Source: Candidatus Bathyarchaeota archaeon
Lineage (GTDB): Archaea > Thermoproteota > Bathyarchaeia > Bathyarchaeales > Bathycorpusculaceae
Direction of reading: 5' to 3'
DNA: 32,631 nucleotides
NCBI GenBank assembly: GCA_013388905.1
Contig: JACAEI010000045.1
Coordinates: 1-32,631 of the forward strand
Positions 7,266 through 15,560 of the stretch are shown here, in pieces (positions within the stretch are counted from its first letter, which is position 1; each line of letters starts with the position of its first letter). A program made the position numbers and the translations under genes. Below the pieces are notes generated by a model. It worked only from the letters and a program-made list of their open reading frames with translations, made no database searches and was not told the origin of the DNA.

Positions 7266-8744
7266 CTATGGTGTATATTTGAACGGATGCTTTGATCTAT
7301 CCTTATTTTCAATTAACTCATCTACTGTGGGCCTGCCTTCTATCGTCTTGCGTATGCCGTGGCGCATAGCCTTGTAATTGTTTATGTAAACACGCTGTCT
7401 ATCAACAGCTGTTGGATGAACGAACACGTTTGCAATGATTATCAAGTTTTCAACAGCCGCTTTAGGAATTGTGCCGTCGGCAACGCTGTCTATAACTGCT
7501 TTTGCCACTGCTGTTTGGGCTGGTCCATAAACCATGCTTGCCTGTCTCATACTCGTAATCGTGACGGTCGGAACGATGAGGGTTACAGGCTTTACTGTAA
7601 GGTTCGGCTCTAGAATAGCCAATAATGGTTCATGTCCAGGCGTCGGCGTCGCCTTAGCCTTTGCGAATGCTTCTCCAACAGGCCCGTTTTTCTCGCCAAT
7701 AATAAGGTCGATGTGGGCTACTTCTGCGCCTTGACCAGTCAAAGCCTCACCTACTCGTAACTTGAAATCTTTTATGGTTTCTGGTGTTATGTCTACTGCC
7801 ATAAAACGTTCCTCTATGGGTTTTTCTGCGATTTCAAACTTTATCTGTTTAGGCGTTATCTTACCAATTTTCTCTAAATCCAGCCTTAGCTCTTCTTTGG
7901 CTTCATATGTCAATTCTCCACCAACGCTCAGCGGCTTTCTAACTGGGCCCACTTTAATTTTCATCATGTTTAGTCCTTCTTTTGCGCCTACTGCTCCACT
8001 TCCAGCAATGATTCTGGCTATTTTCTGCACCTTATATTGTAGTTCGCGAGCTTTTTGCAGTTCGCCGTTTTTTATGTGGTTGTAGATTTGAACCCAGACA
8101 TCTGGGATGACGTTTGCGCTTGCAAGTATTGCGCCAGAACAGCCTGCGGCTAATGCTGCTACGACCACTTCGTCGTGTCCGCATAAAACATTGATTTTAT
8201 CTCTAACTTTTTCCAGCACAGCCAAGATATACCGAAGTTGTCCGCTACTGTCCTTTACGCCGACGATGTTTGGGATTTGAGCCAAGTCTTCAACCATCTG
8301 CCATGTAAGCTCGACGCCTGTGCATTGTGGAATGTTGTAGAGGATGATTGGCAAATCAACAGCGCTGGCAATCGTGTCAAAATGCTCGTAGATTCCACGG
8401 TCAGTAGGCTTCAAATAAAAAGGCGTCACAATCAATGCAGCGTCAGCGCCAACATCCTTCGCGTATTTTGTCATTTCTAGGGCTTGGGCTGTACCGCTGG
8501 CACCTGTTCCTGCAATCACGCTAACTCGTCCATTAACCTCATCAACAACGGCTTTTATGGCATGTTTCTTCTCTTCTGTCGTCATGTTCACAAATTCGCC
8601 CGTCGTTCCGCATGGAACAACCCCATGAACTCCTAACTCAATGCAGCGGTTAACTAGGATTCGCAATCTTTCTTCGTCGACAGCTTTGCCGTCATCTGTA
8701 AAAGGTGTAACCAAAGCTGGAAAAATTCCTTCAGGCTTGAACAT
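7266..8744 (-). CDS. Fusion of a DapA-family aldolase and formaldehyde-activating enzyme (Fae)
   Basis: About 492 residues, two domains. Residues about 1-297 are a DapA/NAL-superfamily TIM barrel: GTTGEF (46-51), catalytic Tyr136 in LYNIPQCTG, Schiff-base Lys164 in VGVKDSSG. The Arg that binds the aspartate-semialdehyde carboxylate in DHDPS (YNVPSRTG) is Cys141, so dihydrodipicolinate synthesis is unlikely. Residues about 315-492 are a complete Fae domain: VGEALTGQGAEVAHIDLIIG with the catalytic His (about 344), then EPNLTVKPVTLIVPTV, YGPAQTAVAKAV and a KHPFKYTP tail. Fae joins formaldehyde to tetrahydromethanopterin. DapA-family enzymes that reversibly join formaldehyde to pyruvate are known, so the fusion may hand formaldehyde between the two sites (inference). 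ATG 8744 is chosen with GGTG upstream; a GTG at 8753 is possible. Confidence 0.92.
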   Translation of the reverse strand: MFKPEGIFPALVTPFTDDGKAVDEERLRILVNRCIELGVHGVVPCGTTGEFVNMTTEEKKHAIKAVVDEVNGRVSVIAGTGASGTAQALEMTKYAKDVGADAALIVTPFYLKPTDRGIYEHFDTIASAVDLPIILYNIPQCTGVELTWQMVEDLAQIPNIVGVKDSSGQLRYILAVLEKVRDKINVLCGHDEVVVAALAAGCSGAILASANVIPDVWVQIYNHIKNGELQKARELQYKVQKIARIIAGSGAVGAKEGLNMMKIKVGPVRKPLSVGGELTYEAKEELRLDLEKIGKITPKQIKFEIAEKPIEERFMAVDITPETIKDFKLRVGEALTGQGAEVAHIDLIIGEKNGPVGEAFAKAKATPTPGHEPLLAILEPNLTVKPVTLIVPTVTITSMRQASMVYGPAQTAVAKAVIDSVADGTIPKAAVENLIIIANVFVHPTAVDRQRVYINNYKAMRHGIRKTIEGRPTVDELIENKDRSKHPFKYTP

Positions 8745-8836
8745 GTTTCGCACCGTTTTTACCTTTAAGCATAACTATTATATCATTTAAGCTTTGAATT
8801 TAAAAGCGCAAGATTTGATCATAAGGAAGGAAGATA

Positions 8837-8971
8837 ATGAGCGAGGAGCTAATTGCGTCTTGTGTATTATACTGCGGGTGGTGTCCCTCCTACGTTGTAG
8901 GATGTAGCCACATGGGCAGGTTTTTTGATGATGTAAAAGAGACTTTTCCGAAAGGAGTTAGGAAAAATTGA
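8837..8971 (+). CDS. 44-aa Cys-rich protein overlapping the DUF3795 gene
   Basis: A 44-residue frame with an ATG start and a GGAAGG SD just upstream. It contains C-x3-C-x2-C (CVLYCGWC) and a further Cys (VVGCSHM), resembling the N-terminal Cys pattern of the next protein (YCGVCCSHCGM). Its TGA overlaps the TTG start of that gene (TTGA), a sign of translational coupling. It may be a small DUF3795-like metal-binding partner, or a truncated copy of that domain. No function is known. Confidence 0.55.
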   Translation: MSEELIASCVLYCGWCPSYVVGCSHMGRFFDDVKETFPKGVRKN

Positions 8972-9423
8972 GTCAGAAAGTAGCAATAGGTTATTGTGGA
9001 GTCTGTTGTAGTCACTGTGGTATGCGAGCACGCATTCCAAAAATGGCGAAAGAGTTGAAAAGATTTGTGGAAGCTTATCATTATGGCGATTGGGTAGGAT
9101 ACATAACAAAAGATTTTGTATTTGAAGATTTTATGAAAGGTTTAGACTGGTTTGCCAATTCATGCTGTAATGGGTGTCTCTTAGGCGGGGGCATGCCAAA
9201 CTGCGAAGTTAGAAACTGCTGCAAAGAAAAAGGTTTTAAAAACTGCTACTTCTGCGAAGATTTTTCGACATGTGAAAAACTTGTTTATCAGCGACAAACA
9301 TACAAAATAAACGACAATTATAAAAAGATAAAGCGTTTTGGCTATGAAAAATGGCTCAAGGAACAAGAAAAGAAGCTGAAGGAAAGTTTTGACAATATCT
9401 GGTTCCTTGAAGGGAAAGCCTAA
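8968..9423 (+). CDS. DUF3795-like Cys-rich protein
   Basis: 151 residues with about fifteen Cys in a DUF3795 pattern: YCGVCCSHCGM at the N-terminus, NSCCNGCLLGGGMPNCEVRNCCKEKG in the middle, and NCYFCEDFSTCEKL, followed by a Lys/Glu-rich helical tail. The Cys clusters suggest metal or Fe-S binding; the biochemical role of the family is not established. It starts with TTG overlapping the stop of the 44-aa gene, with AGG 5 nt upstream. The two probably form a small operon transcribed away from dapA-fae. Confidence 0.82.
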   Translation: MSQKVAIGYCGVCCSHCGMRARIPKMAKELKRFVEAYHYGDWVGYITKDFVFEDFMKGLDWFANSCCNGCLLGGGMPNCEVRNCCKEKGFKNCYFCEDFSTCEKLVYQRQTYKINDNYKKIKRFGYEKWLKEQEKKLKESFDNIWFLEGKA

Positions 9424-9484
9424 AGTGAAAAATACTTAAATGGCAAGAAACTTAACACAGACTACGCAAAACTGGAGATAACAC

Positions 9485-10768
9485 ATGGATAATATCAGAG
9501 AAAAGCTAAAAATTAATGAACAGAATCTCGAAGAGATTAACAATTTTCTTCTGAGAGAGGATAATCCTCTTGTAAGCGGTTTGTTAGAAATTGTTGAAAA
9601 ATATGGCAACGTTGACGAGATTAACCGCAAAGCTATGGAAAGCCGCAAGCTCGAAAATCTCATAAGACGCCTTGAAAAGAAAAAGTCACCGTTTGTTAAA
9701 GACATTGAATGGCTAATCAAACAGCGAGACAGAAACTTGTTCATTGCTATTCCAGATTACCGCAGAAAAATCCTAGGCAAAAAGGCTGATTCCATGAAGT
9801 TTGACGATTCTTTTGCCGTTACGCTTGAAATTAGCGCATTCAACTTTTTTCCATGGCTGATAGAAGAAGCAAAACAGGCGATAGCCAAACAGGAGCTTAT
9901 GCCAGGCCGATTCATTCGGGTTCGCAGTATGAAAGAACAAGTTGAAGACGATGACTTAGTAGCTTTTGCGGCTGCAATGGATGTTATAGGCGCTTCATAT
10001 GTGCAGACACTTGACACTAAAGGAACAATGCCTGGACCAGATGGTAAACCCGTAAACGTTCACTTAGCAGGATCTGAAACCATCACTGGCTATTTTGGCG
10101 GTGTAGGTGCGCCAAACGAATACGCCTTAAAGTGGGTTGACGAGTTTCTGCATTATTATACTGAGTATGGGCTTCCGCAGGTTTTGAATACGAATTCTGG
10201 CACTGTTTTGTTGGGCTATTGGCTACGAAAACTCGGCATAGACATCGAATTCAAAATTTCCGTGTTTTTAGGCAACGATAATCCATATTCAGTTTTCTGG
10301 ACGTTGATGACTGCAAAACTGTTCAGCCGCGAAGATGGCACAACACCGCTCATAGGCTTTAACCTCTCAAACTCCGTTAACAACCGCACAATTGAACTTT
10401 CTGCTTACATAAGAAAAGCGTTCAACTTTGAAGAAATTGTCCGCTTGGAACATCACATAACCGAAGCATACAAAAGCATTGTTAGGCAACCATACGACCG
10501 AACGAGCGAGCTGGTAGAGTTAGCCGACCATGTTAAGAACATCAGTGCTAAGCATGAAGGCGGAAACCCTGATGTGGAGCAGACTAGGGAGCATCCGTCT
10601 GACATTTTAGACTACTTCATGCCCAAAAAAGACATAGTGGAAAAAGGGTTGATGCAAACGCTTCTACGAAATTATTTGGATAAGCATGAAGCACTGAACA
10701 GAACAGCGCGAGCGCTCACTGAACACGGTTTAACATTCATCGCTGCTCAGAAACTTCATAAAAAATAA
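9485..10768 (+). CDS. Conserved 427-aa cytoplasmic protein, unrecognised
   Basis: A long soluble protein with no signal or membrane segment. The N-terminal 100 residues are helical and charged (coiled-coil-like LEEINNFLL and RKLENLIRRLEKKK). The remainder alternates strands and helices like a TIM-barrel or Rossmann-type enzyme. Recognisable conserved-looking strings are LDTKGTMPGPDG, LAGSETITGYFGG, TNSGTVLLGYWLRKLGI, IGFNLSNSVNNRTIELSAYIRK and HEGGNPDVEQTREHPSDILDYF; the last has His and Asp that could bind metal. I cannot name a family. The ATG has GGAGATAAC just upstream. It follows the DUF3795 gene by 61 nt on the same strand and ends 15 nt before a convergent membrane-protein gene. Confidence 0.75.
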   Translation: MDNIREKLKINEQNLEEINNFLLREDNPLVSGLLEIVEKYGNVDEINRKAMESRKLENLIRRLEKKKSPFVKDIEWLIKQRDRNLFIAIPDYRRKILGKKADSMKFDDSFAVTLEISAFNFFPWLIEEAKQAIAKQELMPGRFIRVRSMKEQVEDDDLVAFAAAMDVIGASYVQTLDTKGTMPGPDGKPVNVHLAGSETITGYFGGVGAPNEYALKWVDEFLHYYTEYGLPQVLNTNSGTVLLGYWLRKLGIDIEFKISVFLGNDNPYSVFWTLMTAKLFSREDGTTPLIGFNLSNSVNNRTIELSAYIRKAFNFEEIVRLEHHITEAYKSIVRQPYDRTSELVELADHVKNISAKHEGGNPDVEQTREHPSDILDYFMPKKDIVEKGLMQTLLRNYLDKHEALNRTARALTEHGLTFIAAQKLHKK

Positions 10769-10783
10769 AAAAAGGCAATAGGA

Positions 10784-11512
10784 CTACCAGTATTCTTTTG
10801 GTTTTCGCCAAACCACATAAACTGTTGTAGCCACGAAGAAGACAGTAGTTATAGCCAAAATGGCAACAGCCTTTCGCGTATTGTCAAGGTCGTCAACGCT
10901 TCCATGAAGCCTCCAGTAAGTCTCGTTTAACTTAGCCAGATTTTCTAATGTAAGATTCATCTGAAAACTCTGGCGGAAAGTGCTGTTCAAGTTATCAAGC
11001 AGTTCCTCAAGGTTTTTGAGATAGACATTCTCGACATAAGTTGCAGTGAAACCGCTTGAAAGTGGTGGATCTAAGTAGTCTAATCTTGCAATGCCGTATC
11101 TTGCCCAGTATGACAACACAATTTCTCCATAAGTTGAACCCCATATATTTGCAGGCATTGAAACATTGAATGCGCAGTTATAAGTGCGTGAAGTGTTGTT
11201 TAGTGAAAAACCATTTCTAGTTTCGTTTTTCAAGAGAACTCTGTTCTCGCCATACAAGAAGCCAAAGATGCTGAGATTAAAATATTGCATATAAATCTCA
11301 TCTGTGTCGTTTCGCAATTGCAAATTTAAAATAACAGTGATATTTTGGCCAGGTTGTGTCTTGTTTGTCGCAGTGATTTGAACGTTTATTCCTGGGAATT
11401 CAAAGAACGTTTCCATGTTTTCAACTGATGCCTGTGCTTTTAGGTTTGCGAATAAAGCGATTGCCAGAAGGAATATGCCAAGTATAAGGCTTAGCTTTAC
11501 AATTTTCTTCAT
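10784..11512 (-). CDS. Secreted protein with N-terminal signal and C-terminal membrane anchor
   Basis: About 242 residues. MKKIVKLSLILGIFLLAIALF is a signal peptide. The extracellular region has a beta-sandwich-like part (NVQITATNKTQPGQNITVILNLQLRN) with at least ten N-x-S/T sites, and a helical stalk (LKNLEELLDNLNSTFRQSFQMNLTLENLAKLNETYWRLHG). A C-terminal transmembrane helix (AVAILAITTVFFVATTVYVVW) ends with RKPKEYW. The topology is typical of archaeal surface stalk proteins. The start is the ATG at 11512 with GAAGGTGA upstream; an earlier in-frame ATG at 11530 would include that SD in the coding region. Role unknown. Confidence 0.75.
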   Translation of the reverse strand: MKKIVKLSLILGIFLLAIALFANLKAQASVENMETFFEFPGINVQITATNKTQPGQNITVILNLQLRNDTDEIYMQYFNLSIFGFLYGENRVLLKNETRNGFSLNNTSRTYNCAFNVSMPANIWGSTYGEIVLSYWARYGIARLDYLDPPLSSGFTATYVENVYLKNLEELLDNLNSTFRQSFQMNLTLENLAKLNETYWRLHGSVDDLDNTRKAVAILAITTVFFVATTVYVVWRKPKEYW

Positions 11513-11637
11513 TTTTTCACCTTCAAACAAAGTTACTGTGAGAGTTTTATGGAAGTTTATTTAACACTTTCCACTACTTCTCTTGATATTCGCCGCTTAT
11601 CCAAAAGCAATTTTTTAAAATTTATGCCAAAAATCGG

Positions 11638-11877
11638 CTATCTAACTGAACGGATAAAACGTTGATACATGTATATGAAGTAGATAAAGGCAAAAGCAGT
11701 CAAAAGTATTTCAAACAGCAGAATTGCTGGGTTTTGCTCAACAGCCATAAAGTAGCCGTTTTGGAAAATGTCCGCGAACACTAGAATTTGGAGGAATATG
11801 GCGCCGCCTATGCAGCTTAAGCCCAAGCTATGGAGAAGCACTCGTATGCGGTGGTCAAGCTTTGCATTGGCTTTCAT
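11638..11877 (-). CDS. Small two-span membrane protein
   Basis: 79 residues with two hydrophobic helices (about 15-35, SLGLSCIGGAIFLQILVFADIF, and about 49-68, PAILLFEILLTAFAFIYFIYM) and basic ends that suggest both termini are cytoplasmic. The ATG start has no strong SD, and an adjacent TATA is not obvious. Unknown function. It lies between the surface-anchored protein and mdh on the same strand, with gaps over 100 nt on both sides. Confidence 0.5.
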   Translation of the reverse strand: MKANAKLDHRIRVLLHSLGLSCIGGAIFLQILVFADIFQNGYFMAVEQNPAILLFEILLTAFAFIYFIYMYQRFIRSVR

Positions 11878-12036
11878 TGTTTATCGTGAATAGCAAAAGT
11901 CTCTACGTTAACTTATAGATTATGAATCCCCATACACAACAAAACCTAAAGATTAAACTTTAGAATTGAGAATCAACTTTGCTACTTTGTTTAACAAACG
12001 CCGAAGTTTCGCTTAACAAAACTAGACAAGTAAGCC

Positions 12037-12948
12037 CTATTCTTGCAGTTCTTTTATAGCTTCTTTTATTGTTGAAACAGATTTTTCGAAGTGTTTCATT
12101 GTTTCTGGCATAAGCTTAAGCTCCAAAATTCTTTCCACACCGTTTTTTCCTAAAACAACTGGTACGCCAATGGCGATGTCTGAAAATCCATATTCACCTT
12201 GTAGATAAGTGGAAACGCCCATCAAACGGTTTCTTCCTCTCAGAATAGCGTCAGCCATAATTGCAATAACGGCTGCAGGCGCATGAGTTGTCGAGCCTTT
12301 CAGCCTGATTACGTCAACGCCAGAAGATATAGTTAAGTCAACTATTTTGTCAATCTGCGCTTTGCTGAGCAGAGAGATTATGGGTATCCCAGAAACAGCT
12401 GCATACTCAACAAGCGGAACCATAGAATCACCATGCTCACCAATAACCAAAGCCCTAACATCTTCCCTTGAAATATTTAACTCTAAAGCAATATAGGACC
12501 TAAAACGCAAAGTATCCAACACATTGCCCATCCCAAAAACCCTTTTTCTCTCAAATCCCGATTCCTTATAAGCAATGTAAGTCATAACGTCAACAGGATT
12601 CGTAACAATCATTAGCTTGCATTCTGGAGCATAGCGCACAACTTCTCTTACTAAGGACTTAACAGTTTTCGCATTCTTATTCATCAAGTCGATTCGCGTC
12701 ATGCCAGGCTTTCGCGCTTCACCAGCAGTCACAATTACAAGGTCTGAGCCTTCCATTTCGCCGAAGTCGTTTGTACCTTTAATTTTTCCGTCAAACTCTA
12801 TAGCAGGTGCAGTCTGCATCATGTCGAGAGCCTCGCCTTTGGCTAAATTTTCAAAAATGTCTATCAGAACAACATCGCCTATTCTGTAACGTAAAATGCT
12901 GAAAGCGGCAGCACTTCCCACTCTTCCAGCACCAATTATGGTAATCAT
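12037..12948 (-). CDS. mdh: Malate dehydrogenase (LDH/MDH superfamily)
   Basis: 303 residues, full length for an archaeal LDH-like malate dehydrogenase, which interconverts malate and oxaloacetate with NAD(P)H. The dinucleotide motif GAGRVG is at 6-11, and Asp30 at the end of beta-2 (VLIDI) favours NAD. The substrate loop reads EARKPGMTR; Arg at the position equivalent to LDH Gln102 marks malate rather than lactate specificity. The catalytic His is in GEHGDS and the NPVDVMTY strand is intact. The ATG start is at the extreme N-terminus of the Rossmann fold, as usual. It is divergent from the amidohydrolase remnant. Confidence 0.95.
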   Translation of the reverse strand: MITIIGAGRVGSAAAFSILRYRIGDVVLIDIFENLAKGEALDMMQTAPAIEFDGKIKGTNDFGEMEGSDLVIVTAGEARKPGMTRIDLMNKNAKTVKSLVREVVRYAPECKLMIVTNPVDVMTYIAYKESGFERKRVFGMGNVLDTLRFRSYIALELNISREDVRALVIGEHGDSMVPLVEYAAVSGIPIISLLSKAQIDKIVDLTISSGVDVIRLKGSTTHAPAAVIAIMADAILRGRNRLMGVSTYLQGEYGFSDIAIGVPVVLGKNGVERILELKLMPETMKHFEKSVSTIKEAIKELQE

Positions 12949-12984
12949 AACGCTTGAAAAATAAGATGGTTCAATTAGATATAA

Positions 12985-13380
12985 TTAACGCAAAGTTTAA
13001 CATGGGCAGTAGCAAAAGGGAAAGAAGTTTGGGAGACTATGGTAAAGAATATTGCGAAGCTTTACAGGGCTGGACTAACAATTGCAAGCGCTACAGACTT
13101 TGCTGGTTCTCCACTTTTGAAAATGGGTACAAACGCCATGGAGTTAGAGGTACTGGTGAAGCATTGCAAATTCAAGCCTATGGATGCAATTGTCGCAGCT
13201 ACTTGTAACGGTGCAACAGCATGTGGTCTGGAAAATGTGACAGGCACTCTGGAGAAGGGAAAACTCGCAGACATAATAATTGTTGATGGCGACCCAGTTA
13301 AGGATGTGAAAATTCTGCAAAACAAGAATCGTATAAAAATAGTTATGAAAGAAGGAAAAATTGAGACGCGAAGGGCGTAA
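12985..13380 (+). pseudogene. C-terminal remnant of an amidohydrolase
   Basis: The open frame from 12985 (after a TAA at 12982) to the stop at 13378-13380 matches only the last third of a metal-dependent amidohydrolase of the imidazolonepropionase type. It has ATDFAGSP with the metal-binding Asp, ELEVLVKHCKFKPMDAIVAATCNGATACGLENVTGTLEKGKLADIIIVDGDP and VMKEGKIETR. The N-terminal two thirds of the TIM barrel, with the HxH metal site, are absent, and only 36 nt separate it from the mdh start. Homology-like sequence extends upstream of the first ATG (13039) in the same frame, showing that this is truncation. A GGGAG precedes that ATG by 3 nt, so a peptide could still be made, but an active enzyme is unlikely. 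Confidence 0.8.
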
Positions 13381-13481
13381 AACTCGCCTAAAACTTTGTT
13401 GCTCTGTTTTCAAAAATACAAAGAAAAAAGGAAGCTACTTAACGAGCAGTTCTCAGCATGTTTCATTTTATGCGATTTAGG

Positions 13482-13994
13482 TTATTCTCCTTCGAAAGTG
13501 GAGACTTCTGTGTCTACTGTGAAGTTGACTAGGACTTTGTATTGTCCTTCCCACATTGGTGTAAACGTGTATGTTTCTACATGTTTTTGGCAAGTTATAG
13601 TCATGTTTATCGGTTCTTGAAGATGCATTAAGTGTTGCCAACTTTCAGAAGTGACATTGTACCAGTAGAGGTGTGCTTCGTAAGTTCCATTAACGGAACA
13701 TAGACATTCCACACAGTTTGTCTGCCATTCGTCGCAGTTCTCTTCCCAGCAGTCCTCGCTATAGTTTTCCCAATAGCATTTACAATTTAGCTTTAGCCAG
13801 ACCCAGATTTTTACTGGACAACCAACGATTCTGGGTTCTCCAATCTTAATTTGACATTCAATTTGAGGCTTTGTAACTTCAAAGGTTTTTTCCCAAGTGT
13901 AAGTGTATGATGTGGAAGTTATTGCTATTGCGCTGAGAACAAGGCTAGTTGATACTGCTGCAATAAGTAGCAGAACAAGTTTGCTCTTTTGCAT
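13482..13994 (-). CDS. Secreted Cys-rich protein, unknown function
   Basis: 170 residues. A signal peptide (KLVLLLIAAVSTSLVLSAIAI) is followed by a short Thr/Tyr-rich linker and a domain with ten Cys, seven of them in a 36-residue acidic-aromatic stretch (NCKCYWENYSEDCWEENCDEW, then TNCVECLC). Flanking strands (VKIWVWLKL, YEAHLYWYNV, YKVLVNFTV) suggest a beta-sandwich with a disulfide- or metal-bound insertion. The ATG is preceded by an SD-like AGGGGG. No family recognised. It is a single gene with AT-rich non-coding sequence at 13995-14190 upstream. Confidence 0.7.
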   Translation of the reverse strand: MQKSKLVLLLIAAVSTSLVLSAIAITSTSYTYTWEKTFEVTKPQIECQIKIGEPRIVGCPVKIWVWLKLNCKCYWENYSEDCWEENCDEWQTNCVECLCSVNGTYEAHLYWYNVTSESWQHLMHLQEPINMTITCQKHVETYTFTPMWEGQYKVLVNFTVDTEVSTFEGE

Positions 13995-14190
13995 ACTTAA
14001 ATTCCCCCTAGCACTAGTTGTCTATGTAGAAATTTGAGGTTTTTGGAACCGTACTATAGAAAAATCGTCTATCACGAGTCACTATTAAACTTTCAAAAAC
14101 AATTCCTTTTAAAGCTTATATTCCATGTTTTCCTCAGAAAGTATAGCTTGGACAACCATTTTATAAGATTAACAATCACTGTTGCTTTTT

Positions 14191-15558
14191 CTATAATCTA
14201 TACTCTTTTCCATATTTTATTATCTTAGCATTGTTGTAGTTTTTCTTGAACAAATGTTGATTTTCGGTGTGTATCGGAAAGATTTGTTTTGGATTAATGT
14301 AATCAATTAGCTGCATCAGCTGTTGCTTATCTAAGTGACCAGAAGCGTGCAACTGATGAAAATGTATTCCAAAATGGTCTAGCCAATTATGCATTATTGT
14401 GTCTTCGATGTCCTCTTCGCTAAAGGGCTCGCTCATACTATGGACAAAGTGACTGCCTGAATCTGGTTTGATATCTATTAACTCTGTGAATTGATAGAAA
14501 TCCAAGTCCATAACCAATTTTCTTTGATTTTTGCGAATGTATTCGTGCGTCACCATTTTGTCCATGAACTTCCGCTCCCACACATAGTAGTCTTTATCAT
14601 CGAATTTTCCAGACTTCTTCCGTTTATAATAAACTCGAATGTTCTTGTCTTTCAATGGATTAGGGAGATCAAGGTGTTTGTCATCTACAAGTTTGTTCAG
14701 TAGATAGGCTGTTTTTGGAGAAAGCACAATTTCTCTTCCATTGTTTTTGGCTACTGTATAGAAGCTTCTCAATCTATCCATATCCCGACTATAATGGGCA
14801 ACAAACACTATTTTGTCTGTGGAAGAAATAATCTGACTGCTTATCTGCTCAACTTGTCTTTCAGAATAGTTCATGCGTTTTTCCTGTTCAACCATTCTTG
14901 TTCCTTCACAAATTAGAGCAACAGGCTTACAGTTTACTGCCTTCTCTAGAAAATCTCTAGTCAAATCATTTCGGGGACCATGCATTCTAAGATCCCCAGT
15001 GTAAACAAGAGATCCGTTGGAAGTGTGAATTATAAAACCGTAGGCGGCAGGTATTGAATGGTCTACATGAATGGGCTCTATCACTATGTTATCCACTGGA
15101 ACCTTATATCCTGTGCGAAACATCTTGTATTTATGCTCCCCATAGTTACAGAAGCCACTGGTTTCCTCCATTGTTTCCAAGAAAAGCTTGGTGCCTTTTC
15201 CCAGATGCACTTCTAGTTCGGGATGCAAAAATTGAATGTGAGTTACATGGTCAAAGTGCGCATGGGACAAAAAAACTGCTCTAAAATCAGGTTTTTTTGT
15301 AGGTAGTAAATCGGTAAACTGCAGTTGCTCATTTGCGTACAAGCCCTTTAATTTAGGCAGTAAGCCAAATTCAAAGTAATCGCCCAATCCGTTAATGGCT
15401 CTGGGACAAAGCCAGCTTGTGAAGAAATCTGAGCCAAAAGTGAACGATTGTCCAAAGTCTAAGAAAATTTTTGTGCCTCTATCTTGTAGTAGAATTTTGT
15501 TTCCGCCGATTTCGTTTACTCCACCGTAAAAGGTTATAGTGGTTGCGTGCTTTACCAT
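14191..15558 (-). CDS. RNase J-like metallo-beta-lactamase/beta-CASP protein
   Basis: About 455 residues. The N-terminus has GGVNEIGGNKILL, typical of RNase J-type proteins. The metal-binding HAHFDH (motif 2), the later GHL-type strand VDHS and YTGDLRMHG (motif 4) complete the beta-lactamase core. The beta-CASP part includes VFVAHYSRDMDRL, and the C-terminus has HASGHLDKQQLMQLIDYINPKQIFPIHTE, the RNase J motif C region. The expected activity is RNA exo- or endonuclease. ATG 15558 is favoured because AGGG lies 6 nt upstream; an ATG at 15564 overlaps the stop of the upstream kinase gene (ATGA). Either way the two genes are translationally linked. Confidence 0.87.
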   Translation of the reverse strand: MVKHATTITFYGGVNEIGGNKILLQDRGTKIFLDFGQSFTFGSDFFTSWLCPRAINGLGDYFEFGLLPKLKGLYANEQLQFTDLLPTKKPDFRAVFLSHAHFDHVTHIQFLHPELEVHLGKGTKLFLETMEETSGFCNYGEHKYKMFRTGYKVPVDNIVIEPIHVDHSIPAAYGFIIHTSNGSLVYTGDLRMHGPRNDLTRDFLEKAVNCKPVALICEGTRMVEQEKRMNYSERQVEQISSQIISSTDKIVFVAHYSRDMDRLRSFYTVAKNNGREIVLSPKTAYLLNKLVDDKHLDLPNPLKDKNIRVYYKRKKSGKFDDKDYYVWERKFMDKMVTHEYIRKNQRKLVMDLDFYQFTELIDIKPDSGSHFVHSMSEPFSEEDIEDTIMHNWLDHFGIHFHQLHASGHLDKQQLMQLIDYINPKQIFPIHTENQHLFKKNYNNAKIIKYGKEYRL

Positions 15559-15560
15559 TT

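Noticed and set aside
8238-8480. Plus-strand frames opposite the dapA-fae fusion
   Set aside because: They are antisense to strongly conserved domains without their own promoter or SD.
12954-13208. 84-aa plus-strand frame overlapping the amidohydrolase relic
   Set aside because: It is a shadow frame; the homology lies in the other frame.
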